Source: Bacteroidales bacterium UBA5349 (lineage in GTDB: Bacteria > Bacteroidota > Bacteroidia > Bacteroidales > Tenuifilaceae). From it: a DNA stretch of 49,544 bases. Numbering within the stretch: the stretch's first letter is position 1; each line of letters starts with the position of its first letter. Where the stretch lies: NCBI GenBank assembly GCA_002410065.1, contig DHQB01000011.1, positions 1 to 49,544 of the forward strand. The letters are read 5' to 3'. The notes under the pieces were generated by a model that was given only the letters and a program-made list of their open reading frames with translations, was not told where the DNA came from and did not search any database. A program made the translations under genes and the position numbers. Shown here piece by piece: positions 19,519 through 27,162 of this stretch.

Positions 19519-21510
19519 ATGGAGAATTTGGATAACGAGAAGTTGATAAACAACCCTGCCGTTGAAGGCGAGCATTACTCAGCGGATAGTATTCAGGTGC
19601 TTGAGGGCTTACAAGCAGTAAGAAAACGACCTGCAATGTACATTGGCGATACAGGCGTAAGAGGCTTGCATCACCTAGTTTACGAAGTAATCGATAACTC
19701 AATTGATGAGGCTCTTGCCGGTTACTGTAGCAGAATAGATGTAACCATAAACGAAGACAATTCAATCACCGTAGTTGACGATGGAAGAGGAATCCCGGTT
19801 GACTATCACGAAAAGGAGAAAAAATCAGCCCTTGAGGTTGTAATGACGGTTCTGCACGCTGGTGGAAAATTTGACAAAGGATCATACAAAGTATCAGGTG
19901 GATTGCATGGTGTGGGGGTATCATGCGTTAATGCGCTTTCAACAAAACTCGTGGCCGAAATTCATCGCGATGGTAAAATATGGATGCAGGAGTACAGTAA
20001 AGGAGCGGCTCTTGAGCCTGTAAAGGAAATTGGCAGCACCGATAAAACAGGAACAATTATAACATTCAAACCCGACGATACTATCTTTAACCAAACAATC
20101 GAATACAACTTCGAAATTCTCTCGTCGCGACTTCGAGAACTATCCTTCCTAAACAAAGGGATTTATCTTTCCGTTACCGACAAGCGTGAGTTCGAAGAAA
20201 ATGGTAATGGCAACACATATCGCTCTGAGGAGTTTCATTCAGAGGAAGGATTAAAAGAGTTCGTTGAGTATCTTGACTCTAACCGAGAATCGCTTATAGA
20301 TAACACCATCTATATTGATTCAAACAAGAACCAAATGCCCGTTGAGGTTGCAATGCAGTATAACACCTCATTCTCCGAGAATATACACTCCTACGTAAAT
20401 AATATCAACACAATTGAAGGAGGTACTCACCTAACAGGCTTTCGAAGAGGACTTACCCGTACCCTAAAGAAGTATGCAGATGAATCGGGAATGCTCTCCA
20501 AGCTAAAGTTTGATATTAGTGGTGATGATTTCCGCGAGGGATTAACCGCAATTATTTCTGTTAAAGTTCAGGAGCCTCAGTTCGAAGGACAAACTAAAAC
20601 TAAACTTGGAAACTCCGAAGTTAGTCTTGCTGTAGATCAGGCGGTTAGCGAGGCTCTGGCCAACTACCTTGAAGAAAACCCAAAGGATGCCCGCACAATA
20701 GTACAAAAGGTTATCCTTGCAGCTCAGGCTCGACATGCCGCTCGTAAAGCTCGCGAATTGGTTCAACGAAAAACAGTTCTTTCCGGTTCGGGCTTACCCG
20801 GAAAACTATCCGATTGCTCAGAGAGAGACCCAGCCCAAACTGAAATTTTCCTTGTTGAGGGCGACTCGGCAGGCGGAACGGCCAAGCAAGGGCGCGATAG
20901 GAGATTTCAGGCAATTTTACCACTACGTGGTAAGATATTGAACGTTGAAAAGGCCATGCTGCATAGAATTTTCGAGAACGAAGAGATAAAGAATATGTTT
21001 ACAGCCTTTGGTGTTTCCATAGGTACCGCAGAGGATAGTAAAGCCCTTAATCTCGAAAAGATCCGATACCATAAAATCATTATCATGACGGATGCCGATG
21101 TGGACGGTAGCCACATTGCAACACTAATTATGACCTTCTTCTTCAGATACATGAACGACCTAATTAACGAGGGATATCTTTACATTGCAACACCCCCACT
21201 TTACCTTATTAAAAAGGGTAAAGAGGAACGATACTGCTGGACTGAAGACCAACGTATCCAAGCTGTTGAAGAGCTAGGTAAAGGAAGAGAGGGATCTGTA
21301 CATATTCAACGCTACAAAGGTTTGGGAGAGATGAATGCCGAACAGCTGTGGGAAACAACCATGAACCCTGAATCGAGGCTACTACGTCAGGTTACTATTT
21401 CGAGTGCTGCAGAGGCCGACAGGATTTTCTCAATGCTAATGGGCGAAGAAGTACCCCCAAGGCGCGAATTTATTGAGAAACATGCTAAATACGCCAAAAT
21501 TGACATTTAA
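19519..21510 (+). CDS. gyrB: DNA gyrase subunit B
   Basis: 663 residues, the short form without the proteobacterial insert. The GHKL ATPase domain is shown by 'EVIDNSIDEALAG', 'DDGRGIPV' and 'GLHGVGVSCVNALS'; the transducer domain follows. The TOPRIM domain carries EGDSAGG, 'ILPLRGKILNVEKA' and the metal Asp cluster 'MTDADVDGSH'. The tail has 'RYKGLGEMNAEQLWETTMNPE'. With GyrA it introduces negative supercoils. The ATG follows 'GCAAA' without a Shine-Dalgarno. It ends 9 nt before a large palindromic terminator. Confidence 0.98.
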   Translation: MENLDNEKLINNPAVEGEHYSADSIQVLEGLQAVRKRPAMYIGDTGVRGLHHLVYEVIDNSIDEALAGYCSRIDVTINEDNSITVVDDGRGIPVDYHEKEKKSALEVVMTVLHAGGKFDKGSYKVSGGLHGVGVSCVNALSTKLVAEIHRDGKIWMQEYSKGAALEPVKEIGSTDKTGTIITFKPDDTIFNQTIEYNFEILSSRLRELSFLNKGIYLSVTDKREFEENGNGNTYRSEEFHSEEGLKEFVEYLDSNRESLIDNTIYIDSNKNQMPVEVAMQYNTSFSENIHSYVNNINTIEGGTHLTGFRRGLTRTLKKYADESGMLSKLKFDISGDDFREGLTAIISVKVQEPQFEGQTKTKLGNSEVSLAVDQAVSEALANYLEENPKDARTIVQKVILAAQARHAARKARELVQRKTVLSGSGLPGKLSDCSERDPAQTEIFLVEGDSAGGTAKQGRDRRFQAILPLRGKILNVEKAMLHRIFENEEIKNMFTAFGVSIGTAEDSKALNLEKIRYHKIIIMTDADVDGSHIATLIMTFFFRYMNDLINEGYLYIATPPLYLIKKGKEERYCWTEDQRIQAVEELGKGREGSVHIQRYKGLGEMNAEQLWETTMNPESRLLRQVTISSAAEADRIFSMLMGEEVPPRREFIEKHAKYAKIDI

Positions 21511-21518
21511 TTTAATCA

Positions 21519-21552
21519 CAAAAAAAGGGAACCAATTGGTTCCCTTTTTTTG
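21519..21552. terminator. 34-nt perfect palindromic bidirectional terminator
   Basis: A perfect inverted repeat is centred between 21535 and 21536: an A7-GGGAACCA arm pairs with TGGTTCCC-T7. Each strand gets a GC stem followed by a T-run, so it can end both gyrB and the convergent MORN gene. Confidence 0.92.
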
Positions 21553-21563
21553 TATCTTATTAT

Positions 21564-22739
21564 CTATTTGCCAATTACTGGTGGGAGGACCTCCAACTGA
21601 TGCCTTCGCTCAATAGTTCCATCAGGTTGATAAATCCATGCAGGCCCCTGCTGTACCCCTTGCCTAAAATAAATGCGAGCAGCAATGCTGCCATTAGGGT
21701 AAAAGGTGGTCCAAAAACCTTCGGCTTTTCCATTTACATAACTACCAACAAGATTCAAATAACCTTCCTCAGCAAAAAAAGTCCATGCTCCAACCGATTT
21801 ACCACCCCTATAGGCTCCATGTTGCTTTAGGTTACCATTAGAGTGGAAAAAACTCCATATTCCCGAAAATTTTCCTTGCTCAAAATTTCCTCTGCTATAT
21901 AAATTTCCATCGGAATAATAGCTAATCCACTCCCCTTCTCTTGCATTATCAGTAAACTTCCCCTCTTCGGCAAGCTCTCCATTGGGATAAAACTCCTCAT
22001 ATTGTCCACTCAGCTGCCCATTATCATAGTGCGAAATATTCATTACTACACCATTCTCATAGTACCCAATTACCTTACCCTTAATAATGCCTTTTGCATA
22101 ATAAGTAACTCTCTGAAGATTACCGTTTTTATAGTAAGTGTAAAGGCTATCATTATACTCGTTGTCAAGCTTAAACCCTTTATAGTTTATGCTTCCATTG
22201 TCATGGTAAGATTCCCATGGACCATTTAAGGTATCGCTTTTATAACTGGCAATTAGTAATACAAGCCCCTCTGGCGAGTATACCTTTGAAAGCCCATTTA
22301 GCTTACCATTAGCGTAATTACTTTCCGAATCAATATTTCCGTTTGGGTGATAGGTTACTAACTTATCTTTTAGCAAACCATTCCTATAGGTTCCCGATTG
22401 GAATAGTGAACCATCGTCTTTCCAAATTTTGAATTGCCCACTTTTTTTCCCTTTTGAATACCTATACATACTCTGCCTAAACCCATTTCTGTAATAGTTT
22501 GTCCACAGGCTATCAGGCATGTTATCAATATAATAACCTTCCTGCATAATGGTTCCCTCGGGATAATAAAAATAGTATGGTCCACGCTTTATGGTGTCAC
22601 CATTCTCAGTGTATGCCTGAAATTTTTCCTGGATAGTCCCGTCTGAATAGTAGCGCTCCTCAAAAACAACAACTTGCCCATAACCCAAGAGGGATATCAA
22701 TAACAGTACTATTGATGTGTATAATTTAATCAGAAGCAT
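21564..22739 (-). CDS. Secreted MORN-type repeat protein
   Basis: 391 residues: a signal peptide ('LYTSIVLLLISLLGYGQ'), then about fourteen ~23-residue repeats of the MORN_2 kind with core 'G-x-W-x-x-Y-Y-x-N-G-x-x-x-x-x-G-x-Y-x-N-G-K', for example 'EGEWISYYSDGNLYSRGNFEQGK'. Such proteins are often annotated as YwqK-family antitoxins, but there is no toxin here; with a signal peptide it acts in the envelope. It starts 27 bp after the chaperone-like gene on the same strand, so the two are probably one transcript. The role is unknown; the repeats form a long beta-sheet suited to binding or spacing. Confidence 0.85.
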   Translation of the reverse strand: MLLIKLYTSIVLLLISLLGYGQVVVFEERYYSDGTIQEKFQAYTENGDTIKRGPYYFYYPEGTIMQEGYYIDNMPDSLWTNYYRNGFRQSMYRYSKGKKSGQFKIWKDDGSLFQSGTYRNGLLKDKLVTYHPNGNIDSESNYANGKLNGLSKVYSPEGLVLLIASYKSDTLNGPWESYHDNGSINYKGFKLDNEYNDSLYTYYKNGNLQRVTYYAKGIIKGKVIGYYENGVVMNISHYDNGQLSGQYEEFYPNGELAEEGKFTDNAREGEWISYYSDGNLYSRGNFEQGKFSGIWSFFHSNGNLKQHGAYRGGKSVGAWTFFAEEGYLNLVGSYVNGKAEGFWTTFYPNGSIAARIYFRQGVQQGPAWIYQPDGTIERRHQLEVLPPVIGK

Positions 22740-22766
22740 GTTGTTTTTACAGCAGCCTAGTATAGG

Positions 22767-23579
22767 CTATTCTATATCAATAACAATTTGGGCTCCCTCC
22801 AATGCAAATCGGGCCCCGTAGTCAACAATAACCGCAAGGGCGTATTTGCCTGGAGCAAGTTCTCCTTTGGGAAGTTCAATGGTAACGTTGCGCGTCATCT
22901 TTGGATATGTTTCAACCTCTAGCGAGGGGAATTGTTTCTCTTCGGAGGTGTTAATATCCGATGCTATTAGATGAACCTTACAAGTAGTTACCTTATCACC
23001 AAGATTATCAATGGTTGCAGAAAATTGTCTAATTGTATCATTAACAGTAGTTACCTCTATTAAATTGGTTACTTTTAAAGAATGGTTTTTATTGCTACTA
23101 GGTGATTGGTAAACTGTAACACCAATCCTTCCACTAACCATTACTCCAGCACCAAGCGCTTTATCAGCATCCCACGAGGTTTGTTCTCGTATTGGCTGCA
23201 CGTAAAGCATCGACCACACAGCTCCATACTCATCACCGGGCACAAGCATGGTTACCTGAACAGGCAACTGCTCGCCAGGATTTAACTCAAAAAAACTGGG
23301 ATTTATGTTTAACCAGTTGGCAGCAGAACGGCGAGTTGTATTCGGGGGCATTATTTGCCTTTTACCATCGCTCCCTGGTAAAAAATCAGAAATTGATACG
23401 ATGAAAGAAACTTTCTTGTTGCTGTGATTTTTTACATTTACAACCTTTGTTTGATTATCACCAGGTTCAGCATTAAAATCGAGCCTAACAGGGGCTACCT
23501 CAAAATCCTGAGCAAAGGTTATCGAACTAAAAAGGATAAGCGCTGTTAGCGAAAAAAGATATATAAAGTTGCTTCTCAT
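22767..23579 (-). CDS. Periplasmic two-domain Ig-like protein, fimbrial-chaperone/DUF916-like
   Basis: 270 residues with a signal peptide (cleavage after 'SSITFAQ'). The N-terminal Ig-like domain opens 'FEVAPVRLDFNAEPGDNQTKVVNVKNHSNKKVSFIV' and continues 'FFELNPGEQLPVQVTMLVPGDE...WSMLYVQPI', the pattern shared by PapD-type pilus chaperones and DUF916 domains. A second beta-sandwich follows (residues ~140-270). Two tandem Ig domains of this size match the PapD layout. There is no membrane anchor at the C-terminus, unlike Gram-positive DUF916 proteins. A TATATTTG -7 box (reverse complement of 23615-23622) precedes it. The gene is divergent to the phosphatase-subunit-barrel genes. I infer a chaperone for the subunits at 25942 and 26608. 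Confidence 0.72.
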   Translation of the reverse strand: MRSNFIYLFSLTALILFSSITFAQDFEVAPVRLDFNAEPGDNQTKVVNVKNHSNKKVSFIVSISDFLPGSDGKRQIMPPNTTRRSAANWLNINPSFFELNPGEQLPVQVTMLVPGDEYGAVWSMLYVQPIREQTSWDADKALGAGVMVSGRIGVTVYQSPSSNKNHSLKVTNLIEVTTVNDTIRQFSATIDNLGDKVTTCKVHLIASDINTSEEKQFPSLEVETYPKMTRNVTIELPKGELAPGKYALAVIVDYGARFALEGAQIVIDIE

Positions 23580-23614
23580 AGAGCATGGATTTTAAAAGTT
23601 GTTGTTGTGAATGG

Positions 23615-23622
23615 CAAATATA
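23615..23622 (-). promoter_or_regulatory. -7 box of chaperone-like gene
   Basis: The reverse complement reads TATATTTG (TAnnTTTG), 36-43 bp before the start at 23579. It lies in the divergent control region shared with the SpoIIE phosphatase gene. Confidence 0.45.
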
Positions 23623-23801
23623 GTGCAAAAAACTAATAATTGATTGCTAACACAATCGTTTGTTGTTCAATTTTCATTATATTCTATAGGCTTTACTAAA
23701 GTATGCCCATTGTAAATAGTTGATTAACCCTTTTGTTTAATTCACTGGAATGTTAAATTCGAAGTTTTATCAAAAAAATAACCAAAAATAGATTTTTTGA
23801 C

Positions 23802-23809
23802 TAATTTTG
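23802..23809 (+). promoter_or_regulatory. -7 box of SpoIIE phosphatase gene
   Basis: TAATTTTG fits TAnnTTTG, 23 bp before the ATG at 23833. This argues against the in-frame TTG at 23797. Just after it a 13-bp direct repeat CAACATACTAAAA occurs at 23817-23829 and 23842-23854, spanning the start codon. Confidence 0.45.
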
Positions 23810-23832
23810 AGTTATACAACATACTAAAACAG

Positions 23833-25710
23833 ATGATTGTGCAACATACTAAAATAAAATCCTACCTCTTTTGTTTTCTGCTTGTCGTTTTTACCTCAAT
23901 TTTTGCATTTGGCCAACAGATTACACTACTACCTAAAGAAAAGCAGGATGATGTTGATCGATATTTAGAACTGGTTAATCGCTACAAACAAGCTAACAAT
24001 CTGGAGCAATCTATTTTTTACATAAACAGGGTAGCTTTTACTTATTGGGAAAATGGCGGCTTACGAGAAGCTGTAACCTACTTCCTCGAATCAGTTCCCC
24101 TAAATGAAAAGGTAGGTAACTACAACGATATTAAAGCAATATATAGCAACATAGGACTTATATATACTGACCTGGAGCGATTTGACTTAGCCCTGGAAAA
24201 TTTCTATAAAAGTTTAGATGCTCGCCGGAAATTGAACGACAAATCGGAGATTGCTGCTGGTTTAATTGATGTTGCGTACATACACGGAGCCCTAAGACAA
24301 CACGATAAAGCAATCCCATTGCTTGCAGAAGCATTAGAATTATCGCGATCACTTGGAAACTCAAGGCTAACCTTTACCTGTTTAAGCCTTCTTGGCTATA
24401 ACTACGACAGAACTGGTAATATTACCAAGGCACAAGAGATGAACAAGATGCGAATGGAAATAGAGAAACTTTTAGCATTGGAACAAGCTAAAGGAGAGTA
24501 TGAAGGAGAGTTAACAAAAACTGAAACTAAGGTTGTGCGCGGAGAAGCTGAAAGAATTGAGCAGGCATTGAAGATGGAACTGCAAAAACTAAGGGCACAA
24601 ACAACCCGCGACTCTTTGGGATTTGTTGTTCAATCAAAGCAGGATTCGCTAAAACAAGCCGAACAAATTTCGCTGCAAAGAGCACAGGAAATTGAACTTT
24701 TAGAAAAGGTTAGGGAAAATCAGGAGTTAGCGCAAAGAGAATCTGATGCACGCGCACAAGCCCAACTGACCGTCATCTACTCTGGCGCTGCGGGGCTTTT
24801 TCTTCTCTTACTGCTTTCCCTTTTTATCTATAAGGGATATCGCGATAAACAGAAAGCAAATACACAGCTCAGCCATCAGAATGAGAAAATTCAGAAACAG
24901 AGTGACCAGATCCAGAAACAAAACGAGAATATTAGCAAAAGTATTAACTATGCACAGGGTATTCAAAAAGCACTTTTACCTTCTCAGAAAAACCTTGAAC
25001 AGTACTTTACCGAATCATTCATCTACTTTAAACCTCGCGATGTGGTTAGTGGCGACTACTATTGGTTTAAACCCATACCCAGCGAGAATGGTAAATTCAA
25101 TATAAAAACCGATAAGTTTGCTATTTCTGCCATCGACTGTACGGGGCACGGTGTACCCGGTGCTTTCCTTTCGATGATTGGTTATAATCTTCTTGATGAA
25201 ATTATTGAGAAGGGTGTGCATAAACCCGGCCGTATTCTACAAGAGTTGAATAGGGGTATTCGTAAAGCATTAAGGCAGGACGAAACCGACAATCGCGACG
25301 GTATGGACATGGCACTTTGCCTGTGGGATCCCAAAACCAAAACCATTGAATTCTCTGGGGCAAAAAACCCCCTAGTTTACATATCAAATGGTGAGATAAA
25401 CAGGATTAGAGGCGATAAAGAATCGATTGGTGGGGGCAACAACTTCGACCAAGAGTTTACAACACACAAAATAACCGTTGATTCTACAACATGGATATAC
25501 ATGTTCTCCGATGGATTTATCGATCAGTTTGGAGGTAATGATGGCAGGAAGTTTATGATAAAAAACTTTACAGAATTACTGCACCATATTCATGAACTTC
25601 CGGCATGCGAACAGCGTGAGATACTGAAAATTACTTTTAACGAATGGAAAAGACAGGAGTATCCGCAGGTTGATGACGTTTTAGTTATGGGTTGCAAACT
25701 TGAAGCCTAA
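23833..25710 (+). CDS. TPR - membrane - SpoIIE/PPM serine phosphatase
   Basis: 625 residues. A signal peptide ('SYLFCFLLVVFTSIFAFGQ') is followed by periplasmic TPRs (~45-200, 'YNDIKAIYSNIGLIYTDLERFDLALENFYKSLDA'), a coiled coil (~205-310), one transmembrane helix ('SGAAGLFLLLLLSLFIY'), a short cytoplasmic coiled coil, and a SpoIIE/PP2C domain (~375-625). Metal-binding acidic residues are intact: 'RDVVSGDYYWF', 'AIDCTGHGVPGAF', 'RDGMDMAL', 'YMFSDGFIDQ' and 'VDDVLVMG'. It is expected to dephosphorylate Ser/Thr in the cytosol, gated by what the periplasmic TPRs bind. Targets are usually anti-anti-sigma factors; none is encoded here. It sits directly before the two subunit-like genes, divergent to the chaperone gene. 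Confidence 0.9.
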   Translation: MIVQHTKIKSYLFCFLLVVFTSIFAFGQQITLLPKEKQDDVDRYLELVNRYKQANNLEQSIFYINRVAFTYWENGGLREAVTYFLESVPLNEKVGNYNDIKAIYSNIGLIYTDLERFDLALENFYKSLDARRKLNDKSEIAAGLIDVAYIHGALRQHDKAIPLLAEALELSRSLGNSRLTFTCLSLLGYNYDRTGNITKAQEMNKMRMEIEKLLALEQAKGEYEGELTKTETKVVRGEAERIEQALKMELQKLRAQTTRDSLGFVVQSKQDSLKQAEQISLQRAQEIELLEKVRENQELAQRESDARAQAQLTVIYSGAAGLFLLLLLSLFIYKGYRDKQKANTQLSHQNEKIQKQSDQIQKQNENISKSINYAQGIQKALLPSQKNLEQYFTESFIYFKPRDVVSGDYYWFKPIPSENGKFNIKTDKFAISAIDCTGHGVPGAFLSMIGYNLLDEIIEKGVHKPGRILQELNRGIRKALRQDETDNRDGMDMALCLWDPKTKTIEFSGAKNPLVYISNGEINRIRGDKESIGGGNNFDQEFTTHKITVDSTTWIYMFSDGFIDQFGGNDGRKFMIKNFTELLHHIHELPACEQREILKITFNEWKRQEYPQVDDVLVMGCKLEA

Positions 25711-25941
25711 CTCCATAGTAGAGCATAACCCAAACCCAAAACCTTATCCCTTGCTCATTGCATACATCTATATGTATTGAACATTCGACCAGCTTTTTCG
25801 TTAATTCCTCAATAATAGGGCTAAAATTGCCAAAAAAAAGTTCAATCCTATTGTAATACTTAATTTTTCAGCTAATTTTACTCTAAGAATTTTAAGTTAT
25901 GCAATAATTGCAACTAAATTACTAACCAAACAAATAGAGAA

Positions 25942-26529
25942 ATGAAAAAATTAGTACTTGGAGCAGCAGTGCTGCTATTTGCCCAAATGGGCTTTGGACA
26001 AGCGGTTAATGAATCGGCTATTATCCCAGTTTCTGTTACCCTAAATGCAGTTTCAAGGTTAAACGTTGAATCTGGCGGTAATATTAAATTTGTATTTACC
26101 TCAATCAATGATTACAATACAGGTTTTTCTGGAGAAACTGCACCAATTTACAGAACAACTGTTAGCGTTGCATCCTCAAGAAACTTCTCCGTTAACATGT
26201 ATTCTGAAGCTGCAAACTTTTTACCTACCGATAATGCTGCTAATACTCTTGCCATTGAGAACTTAGAGTATCAACTTGATTGGACAGGTACTGCAGCAGT
26301 TCCTAACACATACGCTAGCGTATGGGCTCAAATGGCTAGTACATCTACTGCTATTATTGACAACACAACTGATGGCGATGGTGGCTTAGCGGGTGATGGT
26401 ACAGCTAACCGCTTTGAAATTTGGTGGAGAATTGGCACAACACTTAATAGCGAGGGTACACTGTTAAGTCAAGGTAACATTGCCGCTGACCACTATGTTG
26501 CTAATATTTTTATTGAACTTACAAACTAA
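25942..26529 (+). CDS. Small secreted beta-rich protein, candidate fibre subunit A
   Basis: 195 residues: signal peptide 'LVLGAAVLLFAQMGFGQ', then a ~177-residue mature protein made of alternating beta-strand patterns, rich in Ala/Thr/Asn/Ser and free of Cys. The mature N-terminus holds the motif 'IKFVFTSINDYNTGF' and the C-terminus 'YVANIFIELTN'; both recur in altered form in the next protein. No database family is recognised with certainty (a DUF4402-like surface fold is possible). A hairpin downstream may reduce read-through. I infer a structural subunit handled by the chaperone-like protein at 22767-23579. Confidence 0.7.
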   Translation: MKKLVLGAAVLLFAQMGFGQAVNESAIIPVSVTLNAVSRLNVESGGNIKFVFTSINDYNTGFSGETAPIYRTTVSVASSRNFSVNMYSEAANFLPTDNAANTLAIENLEYQLDWTGTAAVPNTYASVWAQMASTSTAIIDNTTDGDGGLAGDGTANRFEIWWRIGTTLNSEGTLLSQGNIAADHYVANIFIELTN

Positions 26530-26558
26530 TCCCCTAATCTATACATAGGGTTTAAATT

Positions 26559-26592
26559 AATAAGTGAGCCAAAAAAACTTGACTCACTTATT
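26559..26592 (+). terminator. Hairpin between subunit genes, possible attenuator
   Basis: A perfect 10-bp stem AATAAGTGAG (26559-26568) / CTCACTTATT (26583-26592) with a 14-nt loop lies in the 78-bp gap between the two subunit-like genes. Only a weak T-rich tail follows, so partial termination or mRNA end stabilisation is likelier than a full stop. Confidence 0.55.
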
Positions 26593-26607
26593 AAGTTTGC
26601 CCAAATT

Positions 26608-27144
26608 ATGAGAATCCTTAAGTACCTTCTTATATTACCATTACTTGCTATTACCTCAATTATTAATGCCCAAGATCCATCAGGAAGCATAACAATTATT
26701 GGGGGGAGTAGTGTTAATTTTTACGTTAACTCACTAAAAAAATGGGATGAAGGTATAACATTAGAGGGATGGTCGAGGATAAGACTAAGGTTTGACGATC
26801 CAGCACCGGTAACCACATTAGGTTGGGCACTCAATGTGAAAGCAGAAACACTTGGCATTATCTCTGATAGTGGATCCAGTGACATGGATTTAAATACCTT
26901 AGAAATTAGAGCTATTAGTATTGATGTGATAAGCGGCTCGTACACTGGAACAGCAACTCCTCAAATGGTGGCCCTTAACAATAACTACATTGAATTACTA
27001 TCAGATACCCAAATTAGTAATGTTGACCTAATTGTTACAATTAGCTATGATTTGGGAACCAAATTAACAAATAAACTCCTTGCAAATGAACCTGGGTTTT
27101 ATTTTGTTGATTTAAGGTTCCAGTTGATTTCAGATGATATATAG
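26608..27144 (+). CDS. Small secreted beta-rich protein, candidate fibre subunit B
   Basis: 178 residues: signal peptide 'KYLLILPLLAITSIINAQ', then a beta-rich mature domain without Cys. It shares with the preceding protein a spaced motif, here 'VNFYVNSLKKWDEGI', equal to [IV]-x-F-x-x-x-S-[IL]-x-x-[YW]-x-x-G-[IF], and a similar last strand ('YFVDLRFQLISDD'). The two are therefore probably diverged paralogues. It ends 18 bp before the start of the barrel/OmpA protein, as one operon. I infer a minor or adaptor subunit; no enzyme motif is seen. Confidence 0.68.
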   Translation: MRILKYLLILPLLAITSIINAQDPSGSITIIGGSSVNFYVNSLKKWDEGITLEGWSRIRLRFDDPAPVTTLGWALNVKAETLGIISDSGSSDMDLNTLEIRAISIDVISGSYTGTATPQMVALNNNYIELLSDTQISNVDLIVTISYDLGTKLTNKLLANEPGFYFVDLRFQLISDDI

Positions 27145-27162
27145 CACTACAGAATAAAATTG

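Noticed and set aside
21564..22739. YwqK-type antitoxin
   Set aside because: The protein has a signal peptide and no toxin gene is adjacent.
23797..23832. TTG start of the SpoIIE phosphatase
   Set aside because: It lies before the TAATTTTG -7 box; the ATG at 23833 begins the signal peptide.
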